A stretch of 58,762 bases of DNA from Ornithoclostridium sp949298505. Its GTDB lineage: Bacteria; Bacillota; Clostridia; Christensenellales; UBA3700. The notes beneath the pieces were generated by a model. It was not told the origin of the DNA. It saw only the letters and a list, made by a program, of their open reading frames with translations, and ran no database searches. Below, piece after piece: positions 9,449 through 17,199 of the stretch (positions are counted from its first letter, which is position 1; each line of letters opens with the position of its first letter). Both the position numbers and the translations under genes were made by a program. Location of the stretch: contig CASFWW010000046.1 in the NCBI GenBank assembly GCA_949298505.1, positions 1-58,762 on the forward strand, written 5' to 3'.

Positions 9449-10312
9449 ATGAAAAAGTTTATTTTTGTAATTGTCACGATTGTCATTGTCTGCATACTGG
9501 GAGTCTCACTCGCAGGTTGCAACCGCGCCACCCCCACGCAGAAACTTCTCTCCAACAGCAGAGCCTGGACAAGCAGGGTCACCGACGAAACTCTCGTCTA
9601 CGACGTCATCTACAAGAGCAACACCCCCGATCAGGTCAAGGGAACGATGACCGTGAACGTGAAGAGCTACAACGGAGAAAAAGTCACGATCGGAGACTGG
9701 TCTCTCGACAATGCGACCGGTTATGTCGCCACCACCGATCTCGAAATGGAAAACGGCGACAAAAAAGTCTCCTCCGCTTTCTTCACCACGACCATTCAGG
9801 TAAAGTACGCCGAAAGCACTCAGACCGTCGACGGAAAGACGAGCGGCTATACCGCCGAATACAAAGACGAGCGCTGCTACTACACGACCACTGAAGGCGA
9901 AGAAGAAAAATCGGGAGAGCTCAAACTCGGAGAGTTCTACGATTCTCCCTATATCGACAACTCGATCCTCTATCAAGTCGCCAGATGCATTCCCGACTCT
10001 GTTTCCTCCTTCACATTCAGCGTGCCCGACGTGACCCTCGGCGAAGCGCAGAGCGTCACCCTGAGCATAACGAGGAGCGAAACGCTGACGATCAAAAGCG
10101 CTGACGAAGCGGGAACGGAATACGTCTGTTATTACGTTTCCATCGCGCTCAACCGCACCTTCCCCGGCTCCGGAGAGAGTCTGAAGTGTGCGATAGCGAC
10201 GACCCCCTATCCTTCTTCCGACGACCCGCAGGTCAAGAATATGATCGTGCAGATCGCTGAAGGAGACGCGCTTTACACTCTGAAAAGCGTGACGACGAAC
10301 AACGAACAGTAA
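9449..10312 (+). CDS. secreted lipoprotein of unknown function
   Basis: 287 aa. The N-terminus is a type II signal peptide: MKK, a hydrophobic core of Ile/Val/Phe, and lipobox LAGC, so Cys25 would be acylated and the protein anchored outside the membrane. The mature part is rich in Ser, Thr, Tyr and acidic residues with alternating hydrophobic positions, suggesting beta structure. I do not recognise a family. It is transcribed alone between its own promoter (9412-9439) and a terminator (10323-10350), divergently from addB. The promoter lies so close to the ATG that the mRNA would have at most 2-3 nt of leader. Confidence 0.85.
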   Translation: MKKFIFVIVTIVIVCILGVSLAGCNRATPTQKLLSNSRAWTSRVTDETLVYDVIYKSNTPDQVKGTMTVNVKSYNGEKVTIGDWSLDNATGYVATTDLEMENGDKKVSSAFFTTTIQVKYAESTQTVDGKTSGYTAEYKDERCYYTTTEGEEEKSGELKLGEFYDSPYIDNSILYQVARCIPDSVSSFTFSVPDVTLGEAQSVTLSITRSETLTIKSADEAGTEYVCYYVSIALNRTFPGSGESLKCAIATTPYPSSDDPQVKNMIVQIAEGDALYTLKSVTTNNEQ

Positions 10313-10322
10313 ATAAGATGTG

Positions 10323-10350
10323 AAAAAGGAGCCGCAAGGCTCTTTTTTTT
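10323..10350 (+). terminator. terminator after the lipoprotein gene
   Basis: GGAGCC / GGCTC(T) hairpin with GCAA loop followed by eight T, 11 nt after the stop codon. Confidence 0.9.
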
Positions 10351-10407
10351 ATCCTCTCCGGCGTTATATCCTCCCGTTGCCCGGCATACAATCTTCTCAG
10401 GTGGACA

Positions 10408-11334
10408 ATGGCAGAATTTTATTTTGACGAAACCAGAGGATTCGCAACGGTGAACGGCGCTCCCGCTACGCAGGGGTTCCGCACCGAAAAAGACTTCGCG
10501 CTCGGCTTTTTCAGCGAAGACTGCGAGCCTCTGTTTGCAAAGATACCCTCTGAAATAAGCGAGTCTCCCGCAAACGGGATAAACGTCTGCGACCTGGGGT
10601 ACGGGCGCTACTTTCTATCTTTTTCGCCCGCAGAAAAAGGCGGTGAAACGCATATCTTTTCTCAGACCCGCTGCAAAGCGGGCAACACGACCCACCTGAT
10701 CACGATGTGCAAGCGCAAAGAATTTCTGCTTGTGACCGAAACCCCCGGCGAAATATACGAGATCGTCTGTCCCTGCCCTCTTTCCGGGATAAAGGTCAAA
10801 GCAGTGGGCGTAAAAAACGGATATCTTCTCCGGATCACTGCGACGGCGCAAAAGAAAAAACTGATCGCGTATGTATATTACGAAGACGATTATCTGCCCG
10901 TACTCGAAAAATTCTGCGACGATTTTTCCTTCGACGGTCCGGACGTGCTGATAAAAGAAGATCTGGGCGGGTGCAACAAATGTACGAGAACGCAAAGAAA
11001 CGCGTTCAGAAACGGCGCGTTCGTAAAAACCGAAAGCTCTTTCGTTTACAAGCGTTGCCACGAATATCCCGACGAACTTCTCCCGTACCTGTTGATCGAA
11101 AAACTGCTGTTCGGCGACGACGCCGGAGCGGAAGAACTCCTTGGGCGAAACCTGAGCGTTCCCGCCGTACGCGAAATTCTCGGAGAATACGACAGCGTAG
11201 CGGATTTCGGATTCCTTTCTTACCGTCCTTTTATTGCCGGAGTTTACAAAAATTCCGGATTCTGCCGGGTTCGCTATTTTTCTTTCGGGGTAAAGGACGG
11301 ACTTATCACCGGGATCTTCCCTCTGAGAGGATGA
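10408..11334 (+). CDS. uncharacterised cytoplasmic protein
   Basis: 308 aa, no signal peptide or membrane segment. Nine or more Cys are scattered, with a CNKCTRTQ cluster near residue 190 and CPCPL near 124 that might bind metal. The N-terminal half looks beta-rich. AGGTGG sits only 3 nt before the ATG, a poor spacing, so translation initiation is unclear; a TACAAT -10-like box lies 15 nt upstream. I do not recognise a family. It is followed by the metalloprotease gene, about 100 bp downstream, on the same strand. Confidence 0.7.
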   Translation: MAEFYFDETRGFATVNGAPATQGFRTEKDFALGFFSEDCEPLFAKIPSEISESPANGINVCDLGYGRYFLSFSPAEKGGETHIFSQTRCKAGNTTHLITMCKRKEFLLVTETPGEIYEIVCPCPLSGIKVKAVGVKNGYLLRITATAQKKKLIAYVYYEDDYLPVLEKFCDDFSFDGPDVLIKEDLGGCNKCTRTQRNAFRNGAFVKTESSFVYKRCHEYPDELLPYLLIEKLLFGDDAGAEELLGRNLSVPAVREILGEYDSVADFGFLSYRPFIAGVYKNSGFCRVRYFSFGVKDGLITGIFPLRG

Positions 11335-11435
11335 CTGAGCGAAAACCCCATGACATGCATTTTACACAATTTTACATAAAATTTTAATAATTGTTAAATA
11401 ATATATGATATCATCAGATCAGTGAGGTGAAAGAG

Positions 11436-12203
11436 ATGATATTGTTAAGCGCGGACGTATACAGCCTTCAGATCGCTCTGCTGATAGTGTCCGCTTGTTT
11501 TCTGCCCGTGATAATCTGGATGTTCGCCGCGGGCATACGCGTAAAAACGCAGTTCAACAAATACTCAGCCGTACAGTCCGAAAAAGGCTTTACCGGAGCG
11601 CAGGCGGCGCGTGCGATACTGGACGCGAACGGCATGAAAGACGTGCAGATAATCCGTTGTGCCGGAAGTCTGACAGACCATTACGATCCGACGACGCGCA
11701 CCGTCGCGCTGTCTCAGGCGACCCACGACAGCTCGTCCGTAGCGGCGATCGGCGTTGCGGCGCACGAAGTGGGACACGCAATCCAGCACGAAGAAGGCTA
11801 CGCGCCGGTTAAGATACGCACGAAACTGGTGCCCGTCGTGAACTTTACTTCCCGCCTCAGCATGCCGTTGATCCTGATCGCAATGATCTTCGAACTTATG
11901 GGATATTTCAGCGATTTTTCAATGCAGCTTTCCACCTTCTTCCTCGGACTTGCGGTACTGTGCTATTTCTTCTACTGCCTTTTCACTTTTATCACGTTGC
12001 CCACTGAATACAACGCAAGTTCAAGAGCAAAAAAACAGCTCGTTGAATGCGGAATACTCAACGAAACGGAAGTAAAAGACGCCTCCGCCGTTCTCAGCGC
12101 GGCGGCAAAGACATATCTCGTCAACTTCGCTTTCTCATTGATCCAGATGCTGAGGCTTCTTTTCATCGTACTGATCAGAAGGAACGGAAACAACCGCCGT
12201 TGA
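11436..12203 (+). CDS. yugP: YugP-type membrane zinc metallopeptidase
   Basis: 255 aa, matching the putative neutral zinc metallopeptidase family typified by B. subtilis YugP. It has an N-terminal membrane segment (about residues 9-32), a soluble region with the gluzincin motif AHEVGHAIQH near residue 115, then two or three hydrophobic segments with LPTEYNASSRAKK, where a conserved Glu likely supplies the third zinc ligand, and a hydrophobic C-terminus. Start chosen at the ATG preceded by GTGAGGTG; a GTG 3 codons earlier overlaps that site. Substrate unknown. It ends before a terminator shared with convergent rplI. Confidence 0.88.
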   Translation: MILLSADVYSLQIALLIVSACFLPVIIWMFAAGIRVKTQFNKYSAVQSEKGFTGAQAARAILDANGMKDVQIIRCAGSLTDHYDPTTRTVALSQATHDSSSVAAIGVAAHEVGHAIQHEEGYAPVKIRTKLVPVVNFTSRLSMPLILIAMIFELMGYFSDFSMQLSTFFLGLAVLCYFFYCLFTFITLPTEYNASSRAKKQLVECGILNETEVKDASAVLSAAAKTYLVNFAFSLIQMLRLLFIVLIRRNGNNRR

Positions 12204-12230
12204 CAGAATTTGACGGACTTTGTTAAGACA

Positions 12231-12260
12231 AAAACAAACGCGCCTCAAGGGCGCGTTTTC
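12231..12260. terminator. bidirectional terminator between yugP and rplI
   Basis: AACGCGCC / GGCGCGTT hairpin with a 5-nt loop, T run on the plus side and an A-rich run on the other side, placed between convergent genes. Confidence 0.8.
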
Positions 12261-12280
12261 CGTGTTTTCCGTTTTATGAG

Positions 12281-12727
12281 TTACTGAAGCGGAACAACTT
12301 TTACGTTGATATAAGTGGTTACTCCAGCCATCAGCCTCAGTTCCACCTGATAGCTGCCGACAGTCTTTATCGGGTCTGAAAGAAGTATCTTCTTCTTTTC
12401 CACGTCGTAACCGATCTCTGCCAGTCTCTCCGAAATTTCTTTTGAAGTCACAGCTCCGAACGCCTTGCCGTTCTCTCCGCAACGTATCTTTACGTCCACG
12501 GCGAGTCCTTTGAGCCTCTTTGCCTGTTCCACGGCGTTGTCGTACTCTTCTTTCCTGCGTTTTTCTTCAGCCGCCTGCTTCTGTCTCGTTTCGTTGATCA
12601 CAGAAGCCGTCGCCTCGATCGCCATTTTCTTCTTGATCAGAAAATTGCGCGCGTAGCCGTCGTTGACCTCGACGATCTCGCCCTTCTTTCCCTGTCCTTT
12701 CACGTCCTGTATCAGCAATACTTTCAT
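12281..12727 (-). CDS. rplI: 50S ribosomal protein L9
   Basis: 148 aa, the usual L9 length. The N-terminal domain MKVLLIQDVKGQGKKGEIV with the GYARNFLIKKKMA rRNA-binding stretch leads into the long connecting helix (about residues 45-75) and the C-terminal domain (CGENGKAFGAVTSKEISERL). It is here alone, not in the common rpsF-ssb-rpsR-rplI or yybT-dnaB context. It has its own promoter TTGAAA-17-TATTAT and a modest AGG Shine-Dalgarno. Confidence 0.97.
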   Translation of the reverse strand: MKVLLIQDVKGQGKKGEIVEVNDGYARNFLIKKKMAIEATASVINETRQKQAAEEKRRKEEYDNAVEQAKRLKGLAVDVKIRCGENGKAFGAVTSKEISERLAEIGYDVEKKKILLSDPIKTVGSYQVELRLMAGVTTYINVKVVPLQ

Positions 12728-12752
12728 ATATACCTGCCTTGTCTTTTTTTAT

Positions 12753-12781
12753 ATAATAACACAGCCGTGCCGCGTTTTCAA
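12753..12781 (-). promoter_or_regulatory. rplI promoter
   Basis: Minus strand TTGAAA (12776-12781), 17 nt, TATTAT (12753-12758); leader about 20 nt. Confidence 0.75.
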
Positions 12782-12875
12782 CCACATTGCGCGATTTCAC
12801 GGACAAAACGCGTTCCAAGAATTATCAGCGCATTAAAACACGCTTTGTGTAAATACTAAACGCGGAGGTGATCAC

Positions 12876-13187
12876 ATGAAAGGACTCAGATGTACCACGT
12901 GCAACTGCGAATTCAACCGCGGTTGTCACTGCAACGCGGGCGTGATAAAAGTTAGCAAAAGCGGCTCGTGCGAGACCAGACAAAAACGTCGTTACGGCAT
13001 CATTCAGCAAAACAGCGTGAACATCGAAGCGGCAAAGGATTTCGATTACGACGAAGGCAAAGAAGTGCTGATCCAATGCGACGCGTCGGAATGCGTTTTC
13101 AACAAAAACCGCATCTGTACCGGAGACATCGTGAATATGGGCGACGGCATGATAAAGACGAAGTGCTTTTCAAAAACAAAAAAATAA
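12876..13187 (+). CDS. DUF1540-type Cys-rich small protein
   Basis: 103 aa. Two Cys-rich halves match the DUF1540 pattern: CTTCNCEFNRGCHCNAGVIKV near the N-terminus, with a second C..CVFN..RICTGDIV copy near residue 70. The family is common in sporulating Clostridia and is thought to bind metal through the Cys residues; its function is unknown. Translation starts from a perfect Shine-Dalgarno, GGAGGTGATC, 4 nt before ATG. It is a single-gene unit ending in its own terminator. Confidence 0.85.
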   Translation: MKGLRCTTCNCEFNRGCHCNAGVIKVSKSGSCETRQKRRYGIIQQNSVNIEAAKDFDYDEGKEVLIQCDASECVFNKNRICTGDIVNMGDGMIKTKCFSKTKK

Positions 13188-13202
13188 GTCGTCTTAAACA
13201 AA

Positions 13203-13235
13203 GTGGACCGCTCCGGAAGGGGCGGCCTCTTTTTA
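13203..13235 (+). terminator. terminator after the DUF1540 gene
   Basis: Hairpin of about 9 bp (GGACCGCTCC / GGGGCGGCCT, with G-U pairs) around GGAA, followed by five T. Confidence 0.75.
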
Positions 13236-13286
13236 ATTTCCGTAAATCCGAAAAAAAGACGGACCGGAGTCCGTCTTTACGCAGGC

Positions 13287-13976
13287 TTACTTGTCGCCTT
13301 CCTGCATATACTGCGCAGGATCGACTTTTACGCCGTCTTTGGTCAGTTCAAGATGCAGGTGCGCGCCCTGAGCGATCTCCGCAAGCGCGGAATCTCCGAT
13401 CACGCCTATCTTGTCTCCCTGCTTTACCTGTGCCCCTGCGGAGACGGTCACGTCGTCGAGAAGTCTCATCGTCGTTTCATAGCCGCCGTCGTGCGTTATC
13501 ACCACAGTAGTGCCGTAGAAGCTGTCTGTCTCAACGGACTTGACCGTGCCGTCGAAAGGACAGTAAACCGCGCTATCTGCCGGAGCGATCATGTCCATAC
13601 CTTCGTGAGTTGCCCAGTGCTGCATTGTCGGGTTGAACACGAGTTCGGTATTGCTGAAGCCGACGTCCACCGTGTAATCGTCAAGGATCGTGCCCAGCGC
13701 GAAAGTCTTGGTCTCGTCCTCGTTATCTTCGTTTTTGTCGTCGTCATCCGCGTCATTGTCATCGTCGTTGACGTCGCCGTTCACATCGTCGTCGTCATTC
13801 AGATCTCCGTTTACGGGCGGATTGTCCGTATCATTATCCTTGGAGCCGCTGACGGCAGCGACAGTGATCATTGTTCCGATGGCGAGCACGCAGACGATTA
13901 TCAGCACAAAATATATATTGCGCTTGAAAAACGCCAGAACTTTGTTCCCGCCGCCTTCCTGATTTGTCTTTTTCAT
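13287..13976 (-). CDS. spoIIQ: SpoIIQ-like M23 (LytM) peptidase, membrane anchored
   Basis: 229 aa. A short cytoplasmic tail precedes one membrane segment (about residues 20-43), then an Asp/Asn-rich acidic linker (residues 50-80) and a C-terminal LytM domain. Both M23 zinc motifs are intact: HEGMD (HxxxD) and HLHLEL (HxH). The stretch GDSALAEIAQGAHLHLEL is the style of SpoIIQ, the forespore channel protein paired with SpoIIIAH. Clostridial SpoIIQ keeps the zinc site that B. subtilis has lost. The upstream YwmB-like gene supports the SpoIIQ reading; a generic cell-wall endopeptidase remains possible. Shine-Dalgarno GGAGG 5 nt before ATG. Confidence 0.6.
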   Translation of the reverse strand: MKKTNQEGGGNKVLAFFKRNIYFVLIIVCVLAIGTMITVAAVSGSKDNDTDNPPVNGDLNDDDDVNGDVNDDDNDADDDDKNEDNEDETKTFALGTILDDYTVDVGFSNTELVFNPTMQHWATHEGMDMIAPADSAVYCPFDGTVKSVETDSFYGTTVVITHDGGYETTMRLLDDVTVSAGAQVKQGDKIGVIGDSALAEIAQGAHLHLELTKDGVKVDPAQYMQEGDK

Positions 13977-14029
13977 AAAAACCTCCGTTTTTTATTTGAT
14001 TTATTTCGTACAAGCCTGCGCTTACGATT

Positions 14030-14512
14030 TCAATAACTTCCCATGATCAGAGGGCTTCCGATAACGGTCGCGTCCTCTTTCAGAACGATCTGAAGATTGA
14101 CGGTCATCCCGTCTGTCTCCACGCCGTATCCGCATCCCTTTGCATATGCGTATACGGTCACGACGTCGCCGTCTTTTCTGACGGACAGCGCTTCAGCCCC
14201 GTATTCTTTCAGCACGTCGCTGAGAAGCAGCCTTCTGCCGTAAAATACAGCCGCACCGAGAATGTTGTCCACATTGTCTGCGATTATACCTGCGCTCTCC
14301 ATTTTGCAACCGTAAACGTTGAACGCACCGGTCGACGCATATGTATATTTTTCGTTTACGCTTTTAGCATATATCTCCACTTTTTCCACGGCTGCGCCGA
14401 GCTTTGCGTTCTCCGCCTTTTCGATCAGACCTTCAGACGATCTTCCCGCCGCCGTGTAAGTTACAGTCGCCGCAACCGCAACGATCAGAATTATCAGCAA
14501 AAACTTTTTCAT
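14030..14512 (-). CDS. YwmB-like secreted protein
   Basis: 160 aa with an N-terminal signal peptide or anchor (residues 1-22). The rest is an alpha/beta domain with GAFNVYGCKMESAG and a C-terminal VNLQIVLKEDATVIGSP. Length, secretion and position just upstream of a SpoIIQ-like gene suggest the YwmB (DUF1779) family, which in many Bacillota lies in a ywmB-murA-spoIID-spoIIQ cluster. Here murA and spoIID are missing between the two genes. The assignment rests on context as much as sequence. Shine-Dalgarno AGGTGA 4 nt before ATG; 53 nt separate it from the M23 gene. Confidence 0.45.
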   Translation of the reverse strand: MKKFLLIILIVAVAATVTYTAAGRSSEGLIEKAENAKLGAAVEKVEIYAKSVNEKYTYASTGAFNVYGCKMESAGIIADNVDNILGAAVFYGRRLLLSDVLKEYGAEALSVRKDGDVVTVYAYAKGCGYGVETDGMTVNLQIVLKEDATVIGSPLIMGSY

Positions 14513-14600
14513 ATCTCACCTGCCTCGCAAACAATTGTTGACCGATTTTCCAGGTTTATACAGTCCTTTCCGCCTATTTTCCGCTCAAACGCAAGTCCGC

Positions 14601-14629
14601 TTGACTACCCGGCGGGCGTGTGTTATATT
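14601..14629 (+). promoter_or_regulatory. hisC promoter
   Basis: TTGACT (14601-14606), 17 nt, TATATT (14624-14629). The ATG follows 17 nt later behind a GTGAGG Shine-Dalgarno, so this unit has a short but normal leader. Confidence 0.8.
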
Positions 14630-14646
14630 TGTTTTGTGAGGTTTAT

Positions 14647-15717
14647 ATGAACTATTTGTCAAGACGTTGCAAATCAATACTTCCTTATACCGCAGGCGAA
14701 CAGCCTCAGGACAAGAAGTATGTAAAACTCAACACCAACGAGTGCCCCTACCCGCCCTCTACCGAAGTCGAAAAGACTGTCAGAGAGTTCGAAACGGGCA
14801 GGCTCCGCCTTTATCCCGACCCCGAAAACGCGAAACTCGTCGCCGCGATCGCACAAAGACACGGTCTGAACGCTGAAAACGTTTTTGTTGGCAACGGGAG
14901 CGACGAAGTGCTCTGCATGTGTTTCCCCGCGTTTTTCGACGAAAACGACACCGTCGCTTACGCAGACGTGACCTATTCGTTTTACAAAGTCTGGGCGCAT
15001 ATGTTCGACGTAAAATCACTCAAAGTGCCGCTTGACGACGAGTTCAGACTTGTGCACACCGATTATCTGGATATGCAGGGCGTAAAGGGCATGATAATCT
15101 GCAACCCCAACGCTCCCACCGGCACCGCGCTGGGCAGACTCGACCTTCTTAAGATCGTAGAGACAAATCCGGACAAGATCGTCATCGTCGACGAAGCTTA
15201 CGGAGAATTTGCTTCTGTAAGCGTCGCCAACCGCGTAAACGATTTCCCCAACCTTCTCGTAGTGAAGACTTTCAGCAAGGCGTACGCCCTTGCAGGCGCG
15301 AGATGCGGTTACGCGCTCGGCAACAAAGCGTTGATTGACGGACTCAGAACGGTGAAAAATTCCATGAATTCCTACACCGTGAACGCGCTGACCGAAGCCG
15401 TGGCGATCGCCGCGCTTTCAGACAGAAAATACTACTCCTCCGTCACCGACAAAATAAACGCGCAGAGAGAGGAAACCGCCGACGCGCTCAGAGAACTCGG
15501 TTTTGAAGTTCTTCCCTCTTCCGCCAACTTCATCTTCGCAAGGCACAAAACCATATCGGGCAGCGAGATATATTTCCAGCTCAAAGAAAACGGCGTGCTC
15601 GTCAGGCATTTCAAAAGCGATCGGATCAGCGATTTCGTAAGAATAACGATCGGGACCGCTGAAGAAATGAAAACCCTGATTTCTGAAGTGAAAAAGATCG
15701 TGAAAAGAAAAAATTGA
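14647..15717 (+). CDS. hisC: histidinol-phosphate aminotransferase-like class I/II PLP aminotransferase
   Basis: 356 aa cytoplasmic fold-type I PLP enzyme. HisC family marks: LNTNECPYPPS near the N-terminus, GNGSDEVL, NPNAPTGT, VDEAYGEF and the PLP-lysine motif KTFSKAYALAGAR, then RHFKSDRISDFVRITIGT at the end. It would convert imidazole acetol phosphate to histidinol phosphate, but no other his gene is nearby, so an aromatic aminotransferase or related role is possible. Start chosen at the ATG with GAGG upstream; a further upstream ATG falls inside the promoter. Confidence 0.85.
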   Translation: MNYLSRRCKSILPYTAGEQPQDKKYVKLNTNECPYPPSTEVEKTVREFETGRLRLYPDPENAKLVAAIAQRHGLNAENVFVGNGSDEVLCMCFPAFFDENDTVAYADVTYSFYKVWAHMFDVKSLKVPLDDEFRLVHTDYLDMQGVKGMIICNPNAPTGTALGRLDLLKIVETNPDKIVIVDEAYGEFASVSVANRVNDFPNLLVVKTFSKAYALAGARCGYALGNKALIDGLRTVKNSMNSYTVNALTEAVAIAALSDRKYYSSVTDKINAQREETADALRELGFEVLPSSANFIFARHKTISGSEIYFQLKENGVLVRHFKSDRISDFVRITIGTAEEMKTLISEVKKIVKRKN

Positions 15718-15730
15718 ATAAAACGCAGAA

Positions 15731-15801
15731 CGCGTCCTTTGAGGTGAACCCCAAAAGTGTCCAACTTTTGGGGTTCACCTCACTTCGGGGCGCGTTTTTT
15801 C
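15731..15801 (+). terminator. hisC terminator with a nested perfect palindrome
   Basis: Outer stem ACGCG.CC / GGGGCGCGT followed by six T is a terminator. Its loop is occupied by a separate perfect hairpin (15741-15781), see the repeat entry. Confidence 0.65.
15741..15781. repeat. perfect 18-bp inverted repeat, insertion-sequence end-like
   Basis: Left arm 15741-15758 (GAGGTGAACCCCAAAAGT) and its exact reverse complement at 15764-15781 are separated by GTCCA. Read on the other strand each half begins TGAACCCCAAAAGT and runs into TGGAC, resembling the ends of IS3-family elements. There is no transposase. It may be a leftover or a very small mobile hairpin lodged in the hisC terminator loop. 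Confidence 0.55.
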
Positions 15802-15815
15802 ATTAACGGAGTTTT

Positions 15816-15823
15816 TTCGACAA
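15816..15823 (-). promoter_or_regulatory. predicted Spo0A box (0A box)
   Basis: TTCGACAA, the exact complement of the consensus TTGTCGAA. It lies near -47 relative to the start expected from the TAAAAT -10 box at 15855-15860, a promoter whose -35 region is poor. That layout suits activator-dependent transcription. Confidence 0.45.
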
Positions 15824-15888
15824 AAGCCGGCGTTTTCCGTCGCGTATAAAGTAGTAAAATATCAGTTATCAACAAAACGGAGAACACT

Positions 15889-17136
15889 ATGATCAATCTC
15901 AACGGATATACGCCGGAAGAAACCGTATGCAAATGCGGAAAAACTCATTCAGCCTATACGAAAACAATTGAAACGGGCGAAGGCGCGATGGAAAAACTCG
16001 CCCCGGTATGCAAACGGATAATTGCCGAAGGGCGCGTTGGAATAGTCTGCGACGAAAACGTCCGCCACATTGCCGAACAAGCTGAAAGTCTGCTCGTCCG
16101 CGCAGGTTACCGCACGCGCATTTTCACCTACCCCGCCCGTTTCGAAAGCACGCGCGAAGCCGCGGAAAAACTGATAAACGCGAGCGAGGACGTGCGTCTG
16201 TGGGTCGCCGTCGGCGCAGGCAGCGTCTCCGAGACCGTGCGCTACGCCGCAAGTTGCCGTGCCAACGAATGGATCCTGCTCATGACCGCGCCGACGACCG
16301 ATTACATGCTGTACCCTTACTGCGATTATACCGAAAACGGCGTCAGGGTGATATGCAAAGCCGCACCTCCTGTCGCCGTGATAGCGGATTACTCCGTCAT
16401 AGAAAGCGCGCCCAAATACACGGTCGCGGCGGGATACGGAACTTTAGTTTCCAAACTCGTGAAAGCGTTCGATCTGTTTTTTGACGAAATAACCGACTGC
16501 GGTCGCTGTAAATTTCTGTCTGCGGAGTTCACGGAAAACCTGACAGAGTTCTTTATAACTCAGTCTTGCGAATCACTCTCTCTCAGGATATGCCGCACGC
16601 TGATACGGCTGGGAATTGTCGCACAGCTTGCCGACGAAACTGATTTCACCCAGGGAGGCGAATATTTCGCCGCGTATTGCCTGTCGTCTCAATGCCGTAA
16701 AGTCCGCCTGCCCGGCGAAAACGCCGCGATCGTCGCGCTTATCGCATACTGTATTCTCAACGGGTATCTGACCGCTTGCCCGGACGATCTGTACGTACCT
16801 TCAAGCATACCCGAATATTTCAGATATCTCGACAAGACATGCCTGATAAGCGCGATCTCTCTGCTGTGCAACGCAAAAAAGAACGAGGAAAGCGAAGCGC
16901 ACCTTTACGTGCTGAAAGAATATTCTCAGGACCTGCTGGCAAAGCTGAAACAACTGTTTTCAAACCCGAACGGCATCGCCAGGCAGTTCCGCAGGTTGTA
17001 TGACGACGCAGGTTACTGGCTCTGCTCGTATTGTCCGCGCGAAAGCGCTCTGAAAACCGTAGCCGCGGCGTATGCCGCCTATTCGGACGGACTGCTTTCG
17101 TCTGTCGTCTCCGGAGGTGCGCTCGAAAACGTCTGA
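15889..17136 (+). CDS. degenerate sn-glycerol-1-phosphate dehydrogenase-like (AraM/EgsA family) protein
   Basis: 415 aa, dehydroquinate synthase-like/iron-ADH superfamily. The N-terminal CKCGKTH motif and the nucleotide-site stretch VAVGAGSVSETVRYAA fit G1P dehydrogenases. The metal site looks lost: GFGD is GYGT, the SGxEHxxSH region reads GGEYFAAYCL, and the later HG position is PGE. That removes the Asp and both His that bind zinc in the family. It is probably not an active G1PDH and may be a regulatory or repurposed paralogue. GGAG 7 nt before ATG. A 0A box lies upstream of its weak promoter. Confidence 0.6.
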   Translation: MINLNGYTPEETVCKCGKTHSAYTKTIETGEGAMEKLAPVCKRIIAEGRVGIVCDENVRHIAEQAESLLVRAGYRTRIFTYPARFESTREAAEKLINASEDVRLWVAVGAGSVSETVRYAASCRANEWILLMTAPTTDYMLYPYCDYTENGVRVICKAAPPVAVIADYSVIESAPKYTVAAGYGTLVSKLVKAFDLFFDEITDCGRCKFLSAEFTENLTEFFITQSCESLSLRICRTLIRLGIVAQLADETDFTQGGEYFAAYCLSSQCRKVRLPGENAAIVALIAYCILNGYLTACPDDLYVPSSIPEYFRYLDKTCLISAISLLCNAKKNEESEAHLYVLKEYSQDLLAKLKQLFSNPNGIARQFRRLYDDAGYWLCSYCPRESALKTVAAAYAAYSDGLLSSVVSGGALENV

Positions 17137-17163
17137 TCTTTGAACTCATTCCCGCTAAGCGCG

Positions 17164-17192
17164 TTGACCGGAAAGCGAGTTTTCTGTATAAT
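17164..17192 (+). promoter_or_regulatory. promoter of the methyltransferase gene, leaderless arrangement
   Basis: TTGACC (17164-17169), 17 nt, TATAAT (17187-17192), then 7 nt to ATG. No room for a Shine-Dalgarno. Confidence 0.8.
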
Positions 17193-17199
17193 TACATAT

